Shown here one piece after another: positions 9,257-18,125 of a DNA stretch of 64,000 nt (position 1 is the first letter of the stretch; the number at the start of each line of letters is the position of its first letter). The DNA lies in the NCBI GenBank assembly GCA_000471925.1, contig CP006667.1:1674001-1738000 (forward strand), read 5' to 3'. The position numbers were made by a program, and so were the translations under genes. The notes beneath the pieces were generated by a model, which had not been told where the DNA came from, did not search any database, and saw only the letters and a program-made list of their open reading frames with translations. This stretch comes from Ralstonia pickettii DTP0602. GTDB lineage: Bacteria > Pseudomonadota > Gammaproteobacteria > Burkholderiales > Burkholderiaceae.

Positions 9257-9647
9257 GGGTGCCAGTTTGCGGGCCGCGATTGGATCAGGGCTTGCGCATG
9301 GTCAAGGCGGGCGGTGTTGGGTGGGGTCTGTGGAAACCCCGACTCCCTTCAGCAGCCCGATCGTCATCAGAAGGAATCTCGCAAGAAAATCGGTCAACAG
9401 GCGGACTCGCGTGGGTAACCGGTCCCGGCTGGGGAAAACAGCCGGGAGCGGGGGCGCAATGCACTGTCCACTATGGCAACGATTGTACGAGATCGCAGCG
9501 CCAACAATCATCGGGCACATCCTGGCCGGCCAGAGACCGACGCCGGCGCCGCAACGGATGCCTTCGTGCGCGGCATTCCGGCAATTACATCATGCCGTGA
9601 CATAACGAAGCCACGCAGTGAAACGAAGTGTGCCGTAAATGCCTGTC

Positions 9648-9736
9648 CATTACAAAAACGTAATGAGGGAATCCGCTTTCCCTCATTGCAAAAATGTAAT
9701 GAATGGGCCGTCTGCCCTCATTACGAAAATGTAATG
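9648..9736. repeat. three 18-bp inverted-repeat boxes at 35-36 bp spacing
   Basis: CATTAC-N6-GTAATG occurs at 9648-9665, 9684-9701 (CATTGC-N6-GTAATG) and 9719-9736. Each is an AT-rich dyad of two 6-base arms; the boxes start 36 and 35 bases apart and their flanks (GAGGGAA, CCCTC) also repeat. Regular helical-phase spacing upstream of a TATAAC -10 element at 9791 looks like an array of binding sites for a dimeric activator. The regulator is not identified. Confidence 0.75.
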
Positions 9737-9790
9737 AGGGAACCCGCACGCTGAGGGCTTGTTTCTATTTATTAACATTGAAAACTCGCC

Positions 9791-9868
9791 TATAACATGC
9801 AGTACATGTTGCGGCCGATGTCCCGCATCATGACTCAGCCCGTGGAGCGACTCCGCGGGCTTTTTTTT
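9791..9868 (+). ncRNA. candidate small RNA (promoter -10 to terminator)
   Basis: A TATAAC -10 element at 9791-9796 without a good -35 is followed by about 65 bases that end in an intrinsic terminator at 9837-9868. No ORF with a ribosome binding site lies between them. TGCGG/CCGCA arms can form a further small hairpin. The lack of a -35 and the box array upstream suggest an activator-dependent small RNA. Alternatively this could be a leaky remnant of an old gene end. Confidence 0.4.
9837..9868 (+). terminator. intrinsic terminator
   Basis: An 11-base stem (AGCCCGTGGAG / CTCCGCGGGCT, one G-U pair) with a CGA loop is followed by seven T residues. It is one of the best terminators in the window although no protein gene ends just upstream. 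Confidence 0.8.
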
Positions 9869-9929
9869 GGCCGCAATAATGATGCGATACCCATGTGAGC
9901 GCATATTTGCTTCGCTCATGAATCGAGTC

Positions 9930-10160
9930 GGGGAAAACCCTGCGATTCAGCTCCAGTTGAAGCCACCGCCTTTTCCCGTCGATTCAGCAGGAATGCTCAT
10001 CTATTAACGGTATATATGCGGGAAGCGGGGGAAAGCCTGGGATTTCCGCCCGCCAACCCATGCTGGTGGCGGATTTAGCGTGGGGAATGATACGCAGCCA
10101 ATGTGAATCTCCGGTTCCCATCTGGCGCGGTAATAAATCTGGTGAAAACCCTGCCATTCC
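9930..10160. repeat. three dispersed ~20-bp repeats upstream of the MFS gene
   Basis: The element GGGGAAAACCCTGCGATTC recurs with changes at 9930-9949, 10028-10047 (GGGGAAAGCCTGGGATTTCC) and 10141-10160 (GGTGAAAACCCTGCCATTCC). The third copy abuts the -35 of the predicted promoter at 10167. They may be binding sites for a regulator of the transporter gene; no protein is assigned. Confidence 0.5.
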
Positions 10161-10166
10161 TTTCGC

Positions 10167-10195
10167 TTGAACTTACTTGATATATCACATACTGT
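10167..10195 (+). promoter_or_regulatory. predicted sigma-70 promoter for the MFS transporter
   Basis: TTGAAC at 10167-10172, a 17-base spacer and TACTGT at 10190-10195. It lies about 100 bases before a leader ORF and 200 bases before the MFS start. Confidence 0.4.
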
Positions 10196-10298
10196 GTATC
10201 CCATCGCCACTCTTGATTTTTAGAGGCAGGTGAGGGCGGAGACGCCAGTCCGGCGTCGCATTAAAAGGCAACAAATGCCAATGACCAGGAGACATAAA

Positions 10299-10400
10299 AT
10301 GCCAGCAGCCATATCCAAGCTGGGGCGCAGCGCGTCCGCATACCCGTCCGCACTCTCGGATCAGCCAAATCAGACGATTCAAGGAGCGCGCCATGAGTAA
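10299..10400 (+). CDS. 33-residue leader ORF overlapping the transporter start
   Basis: ATG 10299 is preceded by AGGAG at a 7-base distance. The 33-residue peptide (MPAAISKLGRSASAYPSA at its start) ends at a TAA at 10398-10400, eight bases inside the MFS gene. It has no membrane segment and no recognised relative. Its good ribosome binding site and overlapping stop suggest a leader peptide coupled to translation of the transporter; a chance ORF remains possible. Confidence 0.35.
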   Translation: MPAAISKLGRSASAYPSALSDQPNQTIQGARHE

Positions 10401-11712
10401 TCCGTCGGCAGCATTTCGCCCCAATCCCCAGGTCCCCGAAGCCGCCCGGTGGACCCAGCTGCTCGTTGGCGTCGTTTGCATGATCGCCACCGCCAATATC
10501 CAGTACGCCTGGACCTTATTCGTCCCGGAAATCCAGGATACCTATGGCTGGTCGCGCGCAAGCATCCAGATCGCCTTCACGGTGTTCGTGCTGGTCCAGA
10601 CCTGGCTCGCGCCGATCGAGGGCTACTTCATCGACAAGTTCGGCCCGCGGCTGATGGTCGCCTTCGGTGCGCTGTTCATTGGCGCAGCGTGGTGCATCAA
10701 TTCGCAGGCCACCACCCTGATGGGCTTCTATGTCGGCGCGGCAGTCGGCGGTCTCGGCGTGGGCTCGATTTATGCGACCTGCATCAACAACGCGCTCAAG
10801 TGGTTCCCGGACCGGCGCGGCCTCGCGGTTGGCCTGACCGCCGGCGGTTACGGCGCGGGCTCCGCGGCGACGATCCTGCCCATCGCGGCCATGATCGAGT
10901 CGCAGGGCTTCCAGCACACCTTCCTGTTCTTCGGGCTGCTGCAAGGCTCCCTCGCGTTTATCGCCGCGTGGTTCCTGCGCTCGCCCAAGGCGCATGAGGT
11001 GAAGGCGTCGCAGAAGCTGGTCCAGGCCACGCGTGACTACACGCTCAAGGAAGCGATGTGCACCAAGCTGTTCTGGCTGATGCTGGTGATGTTCATCCTG
11101 GTGGTCACCGGCGGCATGATGGCCGTTGCCCAGCTCGGTGTCATCGCCAAGGACCTCGGCGTCAAGGAATTCAAGGTCGACCTGCACTTCTTCGTGATGG
11201 CCGCCTTGCCGCTGGCGCTGATGCTCGACCGCATCATGAACGGCATCTCGCGTCCGCTGTTCGGCTGGATCTCGGACAATATCGGGCGCGAGAAGACCAT
11301 GGTCATCGCCTTTACGCTGGAAGGGATCGGCATCATTGCGCTCGGCTACTTTGGCAGCAACCCGTATGCGTTCCTGATCCTGTCAGGGGTGGTGTTCCTG
11401 GCCTGGGGCGAAGTCTACTCGCTGTTCTCGGCCCTGGCCGGCGACGCCTTCGGTACCAAGCACATCGGCAAGATCTACGGCGTGCTCTACACCGCCAAGG
11501 GTATCGGCGCACTGTTCGTTCCGATCGGCAACCTGATGATGGAGGCGACCGGTACCTGGTCGACGGTCCTCTACACGGTGGCGTGCATGGACCTGACCGC
11601 AGCCTTCCTGGCGATCATGGTGCTGCGGCCAGTGCTGGCGAATCACGTCGCAACGTCCAGGAGCCTCTTCTCGAAGGAAAAGGCGGCGGCTAGCACGCAG
11701 GTACCTGCCTGA
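10393..11712 (+). CDS. MFS transporter, oxalate/formate antiporter (OFA) family
   Basis: 439 residues with twelve predicted membrane helices. AAGGAG lies 6 bases before the ATG. The N-terminal half (NIQYAWTLFVPEIQDTYGWS, RRGLAVGLTAGGYGAGSA) is typical of OxlT-like members of the major facilitator superfamily, which exchange oxalate, formate or other small carboxylates in the inner membrane. No oxalate catabolic genes are adjacent, so the substrate is uncertain. A terminator follows directly. Confidence 0.85.
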   Translation: MSNPSAAFRPNPQVPEAARWTQLLVGVVCMIATANIQYAWTLFVPEIQDTYGWSRASIQIAFTVFVLVQTWLAPIEGYFIDKFGPRLMVAFGALFIGAAWCINSQATTLMGFYVGAAVGGLGVGSIYATCINNALKWFPDRRGLAVGLTAGGYGAGSAATILPIAAMIESQGFQHTFLFFGLLQGSLAFIAAWFLRSPKAHEVKASQKLVQATRDYTLKEAMCTKLFWLMLVMFILVVTGGMMAVAQLGVIAKDLGVKEFKVDLHFFVMAALPLALMLDRIMNGISRPLFGWISDNIGREKTMVIAFTLEGIGIIALGYFGSNPYAFLILSGVVFLAWGEVYSLFSALAGDAFGTKHIGKIYGVLYTAKGIGALFVPIGNLMMEATGTWSTVLYTVACMDLTAAFLAIMVLRPVLANHVATSRSLFSKEKAAASTQVPA

Positions 11713-11747
11713 CGCGCTTTACGCAAGCCTTCGGAAACAAGCCGGGC

Positions 11748-11771
11748 GGGCTCCTTCGGGAGCCCTTTTTT
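11748..11771 (+). terminator. intrinsic terminator of the MFS gene
   Basis: GGGCTCC-TTCG-GGAGCCC followed by six T residues, 36 bases after the MFS stop codon. Confidence 0.9.
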
Positions 11772-11882
11772 GCGTGCGTGCGGGAGTAGTATCGGGACGT
11801 ACGGCGTACAGTCTGACCGGTTGACGACGTGCGCCGGATTCGAGGAATCCAGGTTCTCCGAAACGACTGTCAGGAGCAGGCT

Positions 11883-12155
11883 ATGGACGACGACCTCAAT
11901 GCGATGAGCCGGGATCAGCTCGCCGAGGAAGTGCGCAAACTGCGCGCCGGCATACGCCGGCACCGGGATGCTTCCGGCCATGATTTGTGCTGGCATCACC
12001 CCGATCTGTGGGCGTTGCTGCCGGACACGAGCAGCCAGGTTCCGGTCGTTCCCGACTGGCCGCAGTTCATGCGCGGCTGCGTGAAGTATCGGGAGTCGCT
12101 GGACGCGCAATGCCCGCAGGCACCGCGCAGTCGGCGGGAGTTTGGGGAAGGCTAG
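11883..12155 (+). CDS. conserved hypothetical protein, 90 residues
   Basis: ATG 11883 is preceded by AGGAG. The protein is soluble and acidic at the N-terminus (MDDDLNAMSRDQLAEEVRKL), with a short coiled-coil-like helix and then a Trp/Pro-rich segment (GHDLCWHHPDLWALLP). Similar small proteins occur in Burkholderiales, but I know of no function. The 201 bases after it, before the potassium transporter, hold nothing I can support. Confidence 0.65.
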   Translation: MDDDLNAMSRDQLAEEVRKLRAGIRRHRDASGHDLCWHHPDLWALLPDTSSQVPVVPDWPQFMRGCVKYRESLDAQCPQAPRSRREFGEG

Positions 12156-12356
12156 CGATGCCGCATCGGCGCGGGGCAAGCCGGCAGAAGCGGCGGGACG
12201 TTGAGACGCATGCTCTACATGAGCCTCCGGCACCGCGCCCCTTGAACCTGCCTCGGCCATCGACGGCCTGGCCGGCGGGGAGTGGGGCTTCAGCGGACGC
12301 CGAACGGCTCGTCTGGAAACATGGATTTGTGCCAGACTTCGGGACACAATTCCGGC

Positions 12357-13685
12357 ATGAGAGCAGCTCTGCATCCAGCCCGCGCCGTCGCCATGGGGTT
12401 CCTGCTGGCCATCGTGGCGGGCAGTGCACTGCTGATGTTGCCATGGGCCCGGATCGGCGATGGGAGCGTGCCGTGGCTGACCGCCTTCTTCACCTCGGTC
12501 TCGGCGGTCTGCGTGACCGGCCTGGTAGTCGTGGATACCGGAACGTACTGGTCCGGCTTCGGCCAGGTAGTCATCATGGTGCTGTTCCAGCTTGGCGGCT
12601 TTGGCATGATGACCGCGTCCACGCTGCTTGGCCTGATGGTCAATCGTTCGCTGCGATTGCGGACCAAGCTGCTCACCCAGGTCGAGACCCACGCGATCGG
12701 TCTGGGCGATGTGGTCGGCGTAGCCAAGCTGGTACTGGTGGTGACGTTCGCTGTCGAACTGGCCCTCACGGCATGGCTGACGTCGAGGCTGCATTTCACC
12801 TATGGCATTCCGTGGCGCGAGGCCGCATGGGACGGCGTGTTTCACGCGATCTCCGCCTACAACAATGCCGGCTTCTCGACGCACCCGGACAACCTCATGC
12901 GTTATGCGGCCGACCAGTGGATCCTGGCGCCGGTGATGGTGGCGGCCGTCGTCGGTGGCATCGGATTTCCCGTGCTGCACGACTTGCGCAACAAGACCTT
13001 TAGTCCACGCCGATGGTCCCTGCATAGCAAGCTCACCCTGGCGACCACGGCGGTGCTGTTCGTGGTGGGCTTTATTGGCCTGCTATTGTTCGAATGGAGC
13101 AATGCACTCACCATCGGCGCGATGCCGTCGGGCCAGAAGCTCTGGTCCGCGGCGTTTGCCTCGGTCTCGGCCCGCACCGTCGGCTTCAACTCGTTCGACA
13201 TCAGCGCACTGACCCATGAAAGCATGGCGCTGCATTACTTCCTGATGTTCGTCGGCGGCGGCAGTGCGAGTACCGCTGGCGGCGTCAAAGTCGGCACGAT
13301 CGCCATCCTGGCATTGCTGGTGATTGCCGAGATCCGCGGGCGCGGCGACAGCGAGGCGTTCGGGCGGCGGGTCAGCAGTTCGGCGCAGCGACAGGCGATC
13401 ACGGTATTGGTGCTGGGAAGCGCTTTGACTACGCTAGGGACATTGGCCATCCTGTTCGTCACCGAGTTCCCGACCGATCAAGTCATCTTCGAGGTCATTG
13501 CGGCCTTCGGCTCGGCTGGCTTGTCGACCGGCATCACGGCGGACCTGCCGGCTTCCGGCCAGCTTATTCTGGCCGGGCTCATGTATGCCGGCCGGGTCGG
13601 CACCATCACGCTCGCGGTTTCCCTGGCAATGGGCGAACATCGCACGCCATACCGCTATCCCGAGGAGCACCCAATTGTTGGCTAG
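12357..13685 (+). CDS. ktrB: potassium uptake protein, TrkH/KtrB family
   Basis: 442 residues from ATG 12357; the frame extends upstream to a GTG at 12282 but the family start fits MRAALHPARA. The four pore-loop repeats of Trk/Ktr channels are present, each with a filter glycine (VCVTGL, NNAGFSTHP, ARTVGFNSF, GSAGLSTG). It is an inner-membrane cation channel subunit importing K+ (in KtrB often coupled to Na+). The gene for its gating ring overlaps its end. Confidence 0.9.
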   Translation: MRAALHPARAVAMGFLLAIVAGSALLMLPWARIGDGSVPWLTAFFTSVSAVCVTGLVVVDTGTYWSGFGQVVIMVLFQLGGFGMMTASTLLGLMVNRSLRLRTKLLTQVETHAIGLGDVVGVAKLVLVVTFAVELALTAWLTSRLHFTYGIPWREAAWDGVFHAISAYNNAGFSTHPDNLMRYAADQWILAPVMVAAVVGGIGFPVLHDLRNKTFSPRRWSLHSKLTLATTAVLFVVGFIGLLLFEWSNALTIGAMPSGQKLWSAAFASVSARTVGFNSFDISALTHESMALHYFLMFVGGGSASTAGGVKVGTIAILALLVIAEIRGRGDSEAFGRRVSSSAQRQAITVLVLGSALTTLGTLAILFVTEFPTDQVIFEVIAAFGSAGLSTGITADLPASGQLILAGLMYAGRVGTITLAVSLAMGEHRTPYRYPEEHPIVG

Positions 13686-14373
13686 ATTATTTACCGAACA
13701 GTTCGCCTTCTCCGCAGGCGACAGCATCGTCGTGATCGGGCTTGGGCGTTTTGGCAGTTCCGTGGCGCAATCGCTCATGCGCCTGGGACACGATGTCATG
13801 GGCATCGACAGGGATGCCGAACTGGTGCAGCGCTGGTCGAATGTATTGACCTGCGCGGTTCAGGCCGACTCGACCGATGTGAACGTGATGCGCCAGCTCG
13901 GCGTGGCCGATTTCTCTCACGCCATTGTCGGCATTGGCACGGATATGTCGTCCAGCCTGATGACCTTGATGACGCTGACCGAACTCGAGATCAAGGATAT
14001 CTGGGTCAAGGCCTTTACCGCCGAGCATGGGCAGATCGCGCAACGCATCGGTGCGCACCACGTCGTCTTCCCGGAAGCAGACATGGGAGCGCGGGTTGCA
14101 CACCTGATTACAGGCAAGATGATCGATTTCATCGAATTCGAAGATGGCTTTGCCATCGCCAGGATCCATGCGCCGGCATCCACCCACAACAAGACGCTGT
14201 TGGAGTCCAGGGTACGTGAGCATTTCGGCGTCACGGTGGTTGGCATCAAGCGTGCCAACGAAGAATTCGAGCACGCGACAGCCACCACCATGGTCCAGCC
14301 GAAAGACCTGTTGGTCGTCTCCGGGCCGACCCGCAAGATCGAGCGCTTCGCGGGCAGTTCAGATAAGGGGTAG
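13675..14373 (+). CDS. ktrA: potassium uptake regulator, TrkA/KtrA (RCK) family
   Basis: 232 residues if translation starts at TTG 13675, which has GAGGAG seven bases upstream; a second TTG follows at once. This start overlaps the last codons of ktrB, so translation is probably coupled. A Rossmann RCK_N domain (VVIGLGRFGSSVAQSL) binds ATP/ADP or NAD(H), and an RCK_C domain covers about residues 145-225. It forms the cytoplasmic ring that gates KtrB. The frame reads far upstream, but only as a shadow of ktrB. Confidence 0.88.
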   Translation: MLARLFTEQFAFSAGDSIVVIGLGRFGSSVAQSLMRLGHDVMGIDRDAELVQRWSNVLTCAVQADSTDVNVMRQLGVADFSHAIVGIGTDMSSSLMTLMTLTELEIKDIWVKAFTAEHGQIAQRIGAHHVVFPEADMGARVAHLITGKMIDFIEFEDGFAIARIHAPASTHNKTLLESRVREHFGVTVVGIKRANEEFEHATATTMVQPKDLLVVSGPTRKIERFAGSSDKG

Positions 14374-14432
14374 CTGCGCTACGGTCTTTCAGCGTGCATG
14401 GGGGCGACAAAAGCTCTGGGTGGACAGTGCGA

Positions 14433-15746
14433 TCAGCCAAACTTGTCGAGCAAACTGTACCAGGCGACCCCGGCGGCGATATAGAAGCGCTGCAGGCCAT
14501 GCAGCGGAATCGGCGCCAGCGGCGAAACCGGGTAGGGGAATGGCGCGCCATTCGCCGTCAGCCTGGCCGCCAGATGCTTGCCGAAGCTCGTGCACAGCGC
14601 GATGCCCCGTCCGTTGCACCCCACCGCCATCGTCACGCCGGGGGCCGGTTCGTGGATATGCGGCATGAAGTCGCGGGTGACGGCGATGCGGCCTGCCCAG
14701 CGGTACTCATATTCCAGTGGCCCCAACTGCGGGAACAGCAGCGCCAGAGAACGCTCCAGATGCGCAAAATCCTGCGGCTGGCGTGGATCGGCAAAGAAGC
14801 CGCGCCCCCCCATCAGCAGCCGCCCGGCGCGGTCCTTGCGGAAGTAAAGCAGCAGGCGTTGCGAGGTCGACGCCGTCTCGCCGCGCGCAAGGATGGCCCG
14901 GGCATTCTCGCCTTCGAGCGGGCGCGTGGCCACGATAAAGCTGTTGGCGCTGAGCAGCGTCTGCTGCAGGCCGGGCCAGAGCGGACCGGTATAGCCGTTG
15001 GTGGCAATCACCACGCGGTCGGCAGTGACGGTCGCGCCCGTCGCAATGTTCGCCACCCACTTCGCACCTTGCCGCACCAGCGCCGTGACGCCGCTGCCAC
15101 CATGGATGGCGGCTCCCGCGTGCTGTGCCGCCCGGACCAGTCCGCGCACGTAGGTCAGCGGCTGGATGGCACCTGCGCGGCCATCGAGCCAACCGCCTGC
15201 GAACGCCTGCGTCCCGACGCGCCGCGCCACTTCCGCCTGGTCGAGCATTTCGACAGGCGCGCCACGACGTTGCCACTGACGCGCTCGTGCGTGCATGGCC
15301 GGCACGGCCTTGGGCGAATAGGAGAGCTGCAGCCAGCCGCTGCGCACCGGCTGGCAGTCAATGCCGTGGCGGGCGATCAGGTCGAAGACCAGGTCGGCGG
15401 AGCGCGAAACGGCGTCGATCAGGGGTTCGGCGCGCGCGCCGCCAAGCATCCGGACCAGCTCGTCCGGATCGTGCTTCAGCGTGGGATTGACTTGCCCGCC
15501 GTTGCGCCCCGATGCACCCCAGCCAGGCTCATTGGCTTCGACCACGCACACCTGGGCCCCGGCCTCGGCGAGGTGCAACGCCGTCGACAGGCCGGTGTAG
15601 CCGCCGCCGATCACAAGCACATCGACCGTCCTCGAATCCCGCAACGGGGGTGTGGCGGGGGCTGGTGGGGCGGTGGCGGCCCACAGCGACGGCGGCAGCG
15701 GGGCGGCGCAGCCTGGCTGCTCCGGCGCGAACTGAGTGAGGGTCAT
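14433..15746 (-). CDS. FAD-dependent amine/amino-acid oxidoreductase (DAO family)
   Basis: 437 residues. The FAD-binding motif [20 protein letters not shown] lies at about residues 42-62, followed by [14 protein letters not shown], a signature of the DadA/PuuB-like branch that oxidises amino acids, gamma-glutamylputrescine or sarcosine-like compounds. Its ATG overlaps the stop of the ABC ATPase gene (ATGA), placing it last in the uptake operon 17948-14433: import of an amino compound followed by its oxidation. The substrate is not shown by sequence. Confidence 0.85.
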   Translation of the reverse strand: MTLTQFAPEQPGCAAPLPPSLWAATAPPAPATPPLRDSRTVDVLVIGGGYTGLSTALHLAEAGAQVCVVEANEPGWGASGRNGGQVNPTLKHDPDELVRMLGGARAEPLIDAVSRSADLVFDLIARHGIDCQPVRSGWLQLSYSPKAVPAMHARARQWQRRGAPVEMLDQAEVARRVGTQAFAGGWLDGRAGAIQPLTYVRGLVRAAQHAGAAIHGGSGVTALVRQGAKWVANIATGATVTADRVVIATNGYTGPLWPGLQQTLLSANSFIVATRPLEGENARAILARGETASTSQRLLLYFRKDRAGRLLMGGRGFFADPRQPQDFAHLERSLALLFPQLGPLEYEYRWAGRIAVTRDFMPHIHEPAPGVTMAVGCNGRGIALCTSFGKHLAARLTANGAPFPYPVSPLAPIPLHGLQRFYIAAGVAWYSLLDKFG

Positions 15747-16501
15747 AACGCGAGGTCTCCCGTTGCCTCGGCCGGCTTGTGCAGCACGCGGCGCAGAAAG
15801 TCCTGGGTGCGCGGCTGGCGGGGCGCGCCCAGTACCTGCGCGGAGGGGCCTTCTTCGACGATGGTGCCGCTGTGCAGGAAGCAGACGCGGTCGGCCACCT
15901 CCCGCGCAAAGCCCATTTCATGCGTGACCACGATCATGGTCATGCCTTCGCGCGCGAGGTCGCGCATGACCTCGAGTACGTCGCCGACCAGTTCAGGGTC
16001 GAGGGCCGAGGTCGGCTCATCGAACAACATGGCCTCGGGCTTCATTGCCAGCGCGCGGGCGATCGCCACGCGCTGCTGCTGGCCGCCGGAGAGTTGTGCC
16101 GGGTGCGCCTGTGCCTTTGCCGCCAGCCCGACCTTGTCGAGCAGGCTCATCGCATCGGCGCGGGCTTTGTCGCGGCTCTCGCCTCTCACGTAGACCGGGC
16201 CTTCCATCACGTTTTCAAGCACAGTGCGATGCGGGAACAGGTTGAAGCGCTGGAACACCATGCCCATGCGGCTGCGCAGCCGATGGATGTCCTTGCTGTC
16301 CCGGTCCACGCGCTCCCCGAACGCGCGGATCTCGCCGCCGTCATAGGATTCCAGCCCGTTGATGCAGCGCAGGACGGTGGATTTGCCGGAGCCGGACGGG
16401 CCGATCAGGCAGACCACCTCGCCTTTGCTGACATGCAGGCTGACGCCGCGCAGCACGTGGTGATTGCCGAAGTGCTTCTGCAGGTTCTGGATGTCGATCA
16501 T
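15743..16501 (-). CDS. polar amino-acid ABC transporter, ATP-binding protein
   Basis: 252 residues from ATG 16501. It has Walker [10 protein letters not shown]-loop [10 protein letters not shown], signature LSGGQQQR and Walker [13 protein letters not shown] in the usual order. The length and the FNLFPH segment fit the GlnQ/HisP group. The start overlaps the permease stop by 4 bases and its own stop overlaps the oxidoreductase start by 4 bases, so the operon is tightly coupled. The frame extends upstream only as an antisense-like shadow. Confidence 0.93.
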   Translation of the reverse strand: MIDIQNLQKHFGNHHVLRGVSLHVSKGEVVCLIGPSGSGKSTVLRCINGLESYDGGEIRAFGERVDRDSKDIHRLRSRMGMVFQRFNLFPHRTVLENVMEGPVYVRGESRDKARADAMSLLDKVGLAAKAQAHPAQLSGGQQQRVAIARALAMKPEAMLFDEPTSALDPELVGDVLEVMRDLAREGMTMIVVTHEMGFAREVADRVCFLHSGTIVEEGPSAQVLGAPRQPRTQDFLRRVLHKPAEATGDLAL

Positions 16502-17169
16502 GCCTTCTTCCTCCCGGCACCGAAGCGCTGCTCCAGGCGGCGCAGGCCATAGACCAGCGGCAGGCTCATCAGCAGGTAGAGCAGGGCCACCAGCGTGTAG
16601 ACCGTCATGTTCTGGAACGTCGACGACGCGATCAGCTGGCCCGCGCGCGTCATCTCCGCCACGGTGATGGTGGAAACGAGCGACGAGTCCTTGAGCATCA
16701 TCACCAGCGTATTGCCATAGGGCGGCAGCGCGATGCGGAAGGCCTGCGGCAGGATCACGCGGCGCATGATGAGCGGTCCGCGCATGCCCATCGCCTGGGC
16801 CGCCTCGCGTTGGCCGGGATCGACGGCCTCGATGCCCGCGCGGAAGTTCTCGGCCTGGTAGGCGGAGTAGGCAATGCCAAGCCCGATCACACCCGCCTGG
16901 AAGGCGGTGAGTTGGATACCCGCCTCCGGCAGCACGAAGTAGATATAGAAAAGCTGGACGATGATCGGCAGGCCGCGGATCACATTGATCGCCGCCGCCG
17001 CCCCGTTGGAGAGCACGCTGACGGGAGACAGCTTCATCAGCGCCAGCCCCAGCCCGATGACACTGCTGAGCAGGAACGACAGCACGGTCACCTGTACCGT
17101 GACCACCGCGCCCTGAAGCAGGATCGGCAGGAACTCGCGCGCGTGGTTGAGGAACGTTGCGCCGTCCAT
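16498..17169 (-). CDS. polar amino-acid ABC transporter, permease
   Basis: 223 residues from ATG 17169; an ATG at 17187 would overlap the binding-protein gene and add six residues. It has about five membrane helices and the EAA loop ([20 protein letters not shown]) of HisM/GlnP-type permeases. It lies 5 bases after the binding-protein gene and couples to the ATPase by ATGA overlap. With a single permease gene it would work as a homodimer. Confidence 0.9.
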   Translation of the reverse strand: MDGATFLNHAREFLPILLQGAVVTVQVTVLSFLLSSVIGLGLALMKLSPVSVLSNGAAAAINVIRGLPIIVQLFYIYFVLPEAGIQLTAFQAGVIGLGIAYSAYQAENFRAGIEAVDPGQREAAQAMGMRGPLIMRRVILPQAFRIALPPYGNTLVMMLKDSSLVSTITVAEMTRAGQLIASSTFQNMTVYTLVALLYLLMSLPLVYGLRRLEQRFGAGRKKA

Positions 17170-17174
17170 GGCTG

Positions 17175-17948
17175 TTACAGCCCCCATTTCTGGACGATCT
17201 TCGCCAGCGTGCCGTCGGCCTTGATCTGCGCGATGGCCTTGTTGACCTTTGCCAGCGTTTCGGCGTCACCCTTGCGAACCACCAGGCAGACGTCGCCCAC
17301 ATTCACCGGCTTGTAGCTCGTGACGAGCTTGACGCCCGGAAACGCGTGCTGGCGCAACTGGTAGGCGATCAGCGGCTGGTCGCCCAGGCCTGCCTTGATG
17401 CGGCCAAGCGACAGGTCGCGCGTCATGTCCGCGATCGAGTCGTAGCTGCGCACTTCCTTGAAGATGCCCTTCTTGTTGAGCATGTCGAGGAACACCGTGC
17501 CGACCTGCGCGCCGACGGTCTCGCCCTTGAGCTCATCCAGCGTGGTGTAGGCCTAGTTGTCCTCGCTCTTGACGATCAGCCCCTCGCCGTAGGAGTAGAC
17601 CGGCTCGCTGAAATCCACCACTTGCTGCCGCGCGGGCGTCTTGAGCATCGCCGCCGAGATGATGTCGATCTTGCTGGAGGTCAGCGAAGGAATCAGTGCC
17701 GCGAACGCGGTTTGCTGCACATTGACGTTGAAGCCGCCAGCCTTGCCCACGGCGGTTACCGTGTCGACCATCATGCCCTGGATGCTGTTGGTCTTCACAT
17801 CGAGGAATGTAAACGGCACGCCTGTGGCCGTCGCGCCCACGTTGTAGGTTGGTGCACCTCCCTGGGCCCAGGCGAACGAAGCGGTCGAAAGGGTGCCGGC
17901 CACGCACAGAACCAGTGCGGCGCGGCGGGAAATGGTGGCGATAGACAT
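17175..17948 (-). pseudogene. amino-acid ABC transporter substrate-binding protein with in-frame amber codon
   Basis: From ATG 17948 (AGGAG upstream) the frame encodes a signal peptide (LSTASFAWA-QG) and an SBP_bac_3-type binding domain. Codon 132 is TAG (17555-17553), right after KSEDN. The same frame then continues without shift to a normal C-terminus (VQKWGL) at 17175. Without the stop the protein would be 257 residues, the usual length. The downstream permease, ATPase and oxidase genes are intact. It may be a recent nonsense mutation, a read-through case or a sequence error. Confidence 0.8.
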
Positions 17949-18079
17949 GGGAACACTCCTAGCTTGGGGGTCAGGGGGCGCGCCAAGGTGCGCGTTTCGC
18001 GGTTTACGCAACCTGCATGCCAATATTCGATCTGCATCGATCAATAAGTAATAGATAAAAACCACTAGTTGCTTCATAT

Positions 18080-18096
18080 GAATCGATATGCGATTC
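18080..18096. promoter_or_regulatory. candidate IclR operator dyad
   Basis: GAATCG-N5-CGATTC is a perfect 6-base-arm inverted repeat with a 5-base centre in the region between the divergent binding-protein and IclR genes. Size and place fit an IclR-family operator controlling both directions. Confidence 0.45.
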
Positions 18097-18125
18097 TTAT
18101 GACGCCAACCCTGAGGTCTACAGTG

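Noticed and set aside
9683..9919. A 78-codon minus-strand ORF across the repeat boxes and terminator
   Set aside because: It reads through the terminator and two dyads, has no ribosome binding site and no protein-like pattern.
18014..18045. GATC-containing half-sites (CGATCTGCATCGATC) as a second IclR operator
   Set aside because: The arms do not form a clean dyad and no spacing relation to the GAATCG dyad at 18080 could be shown.
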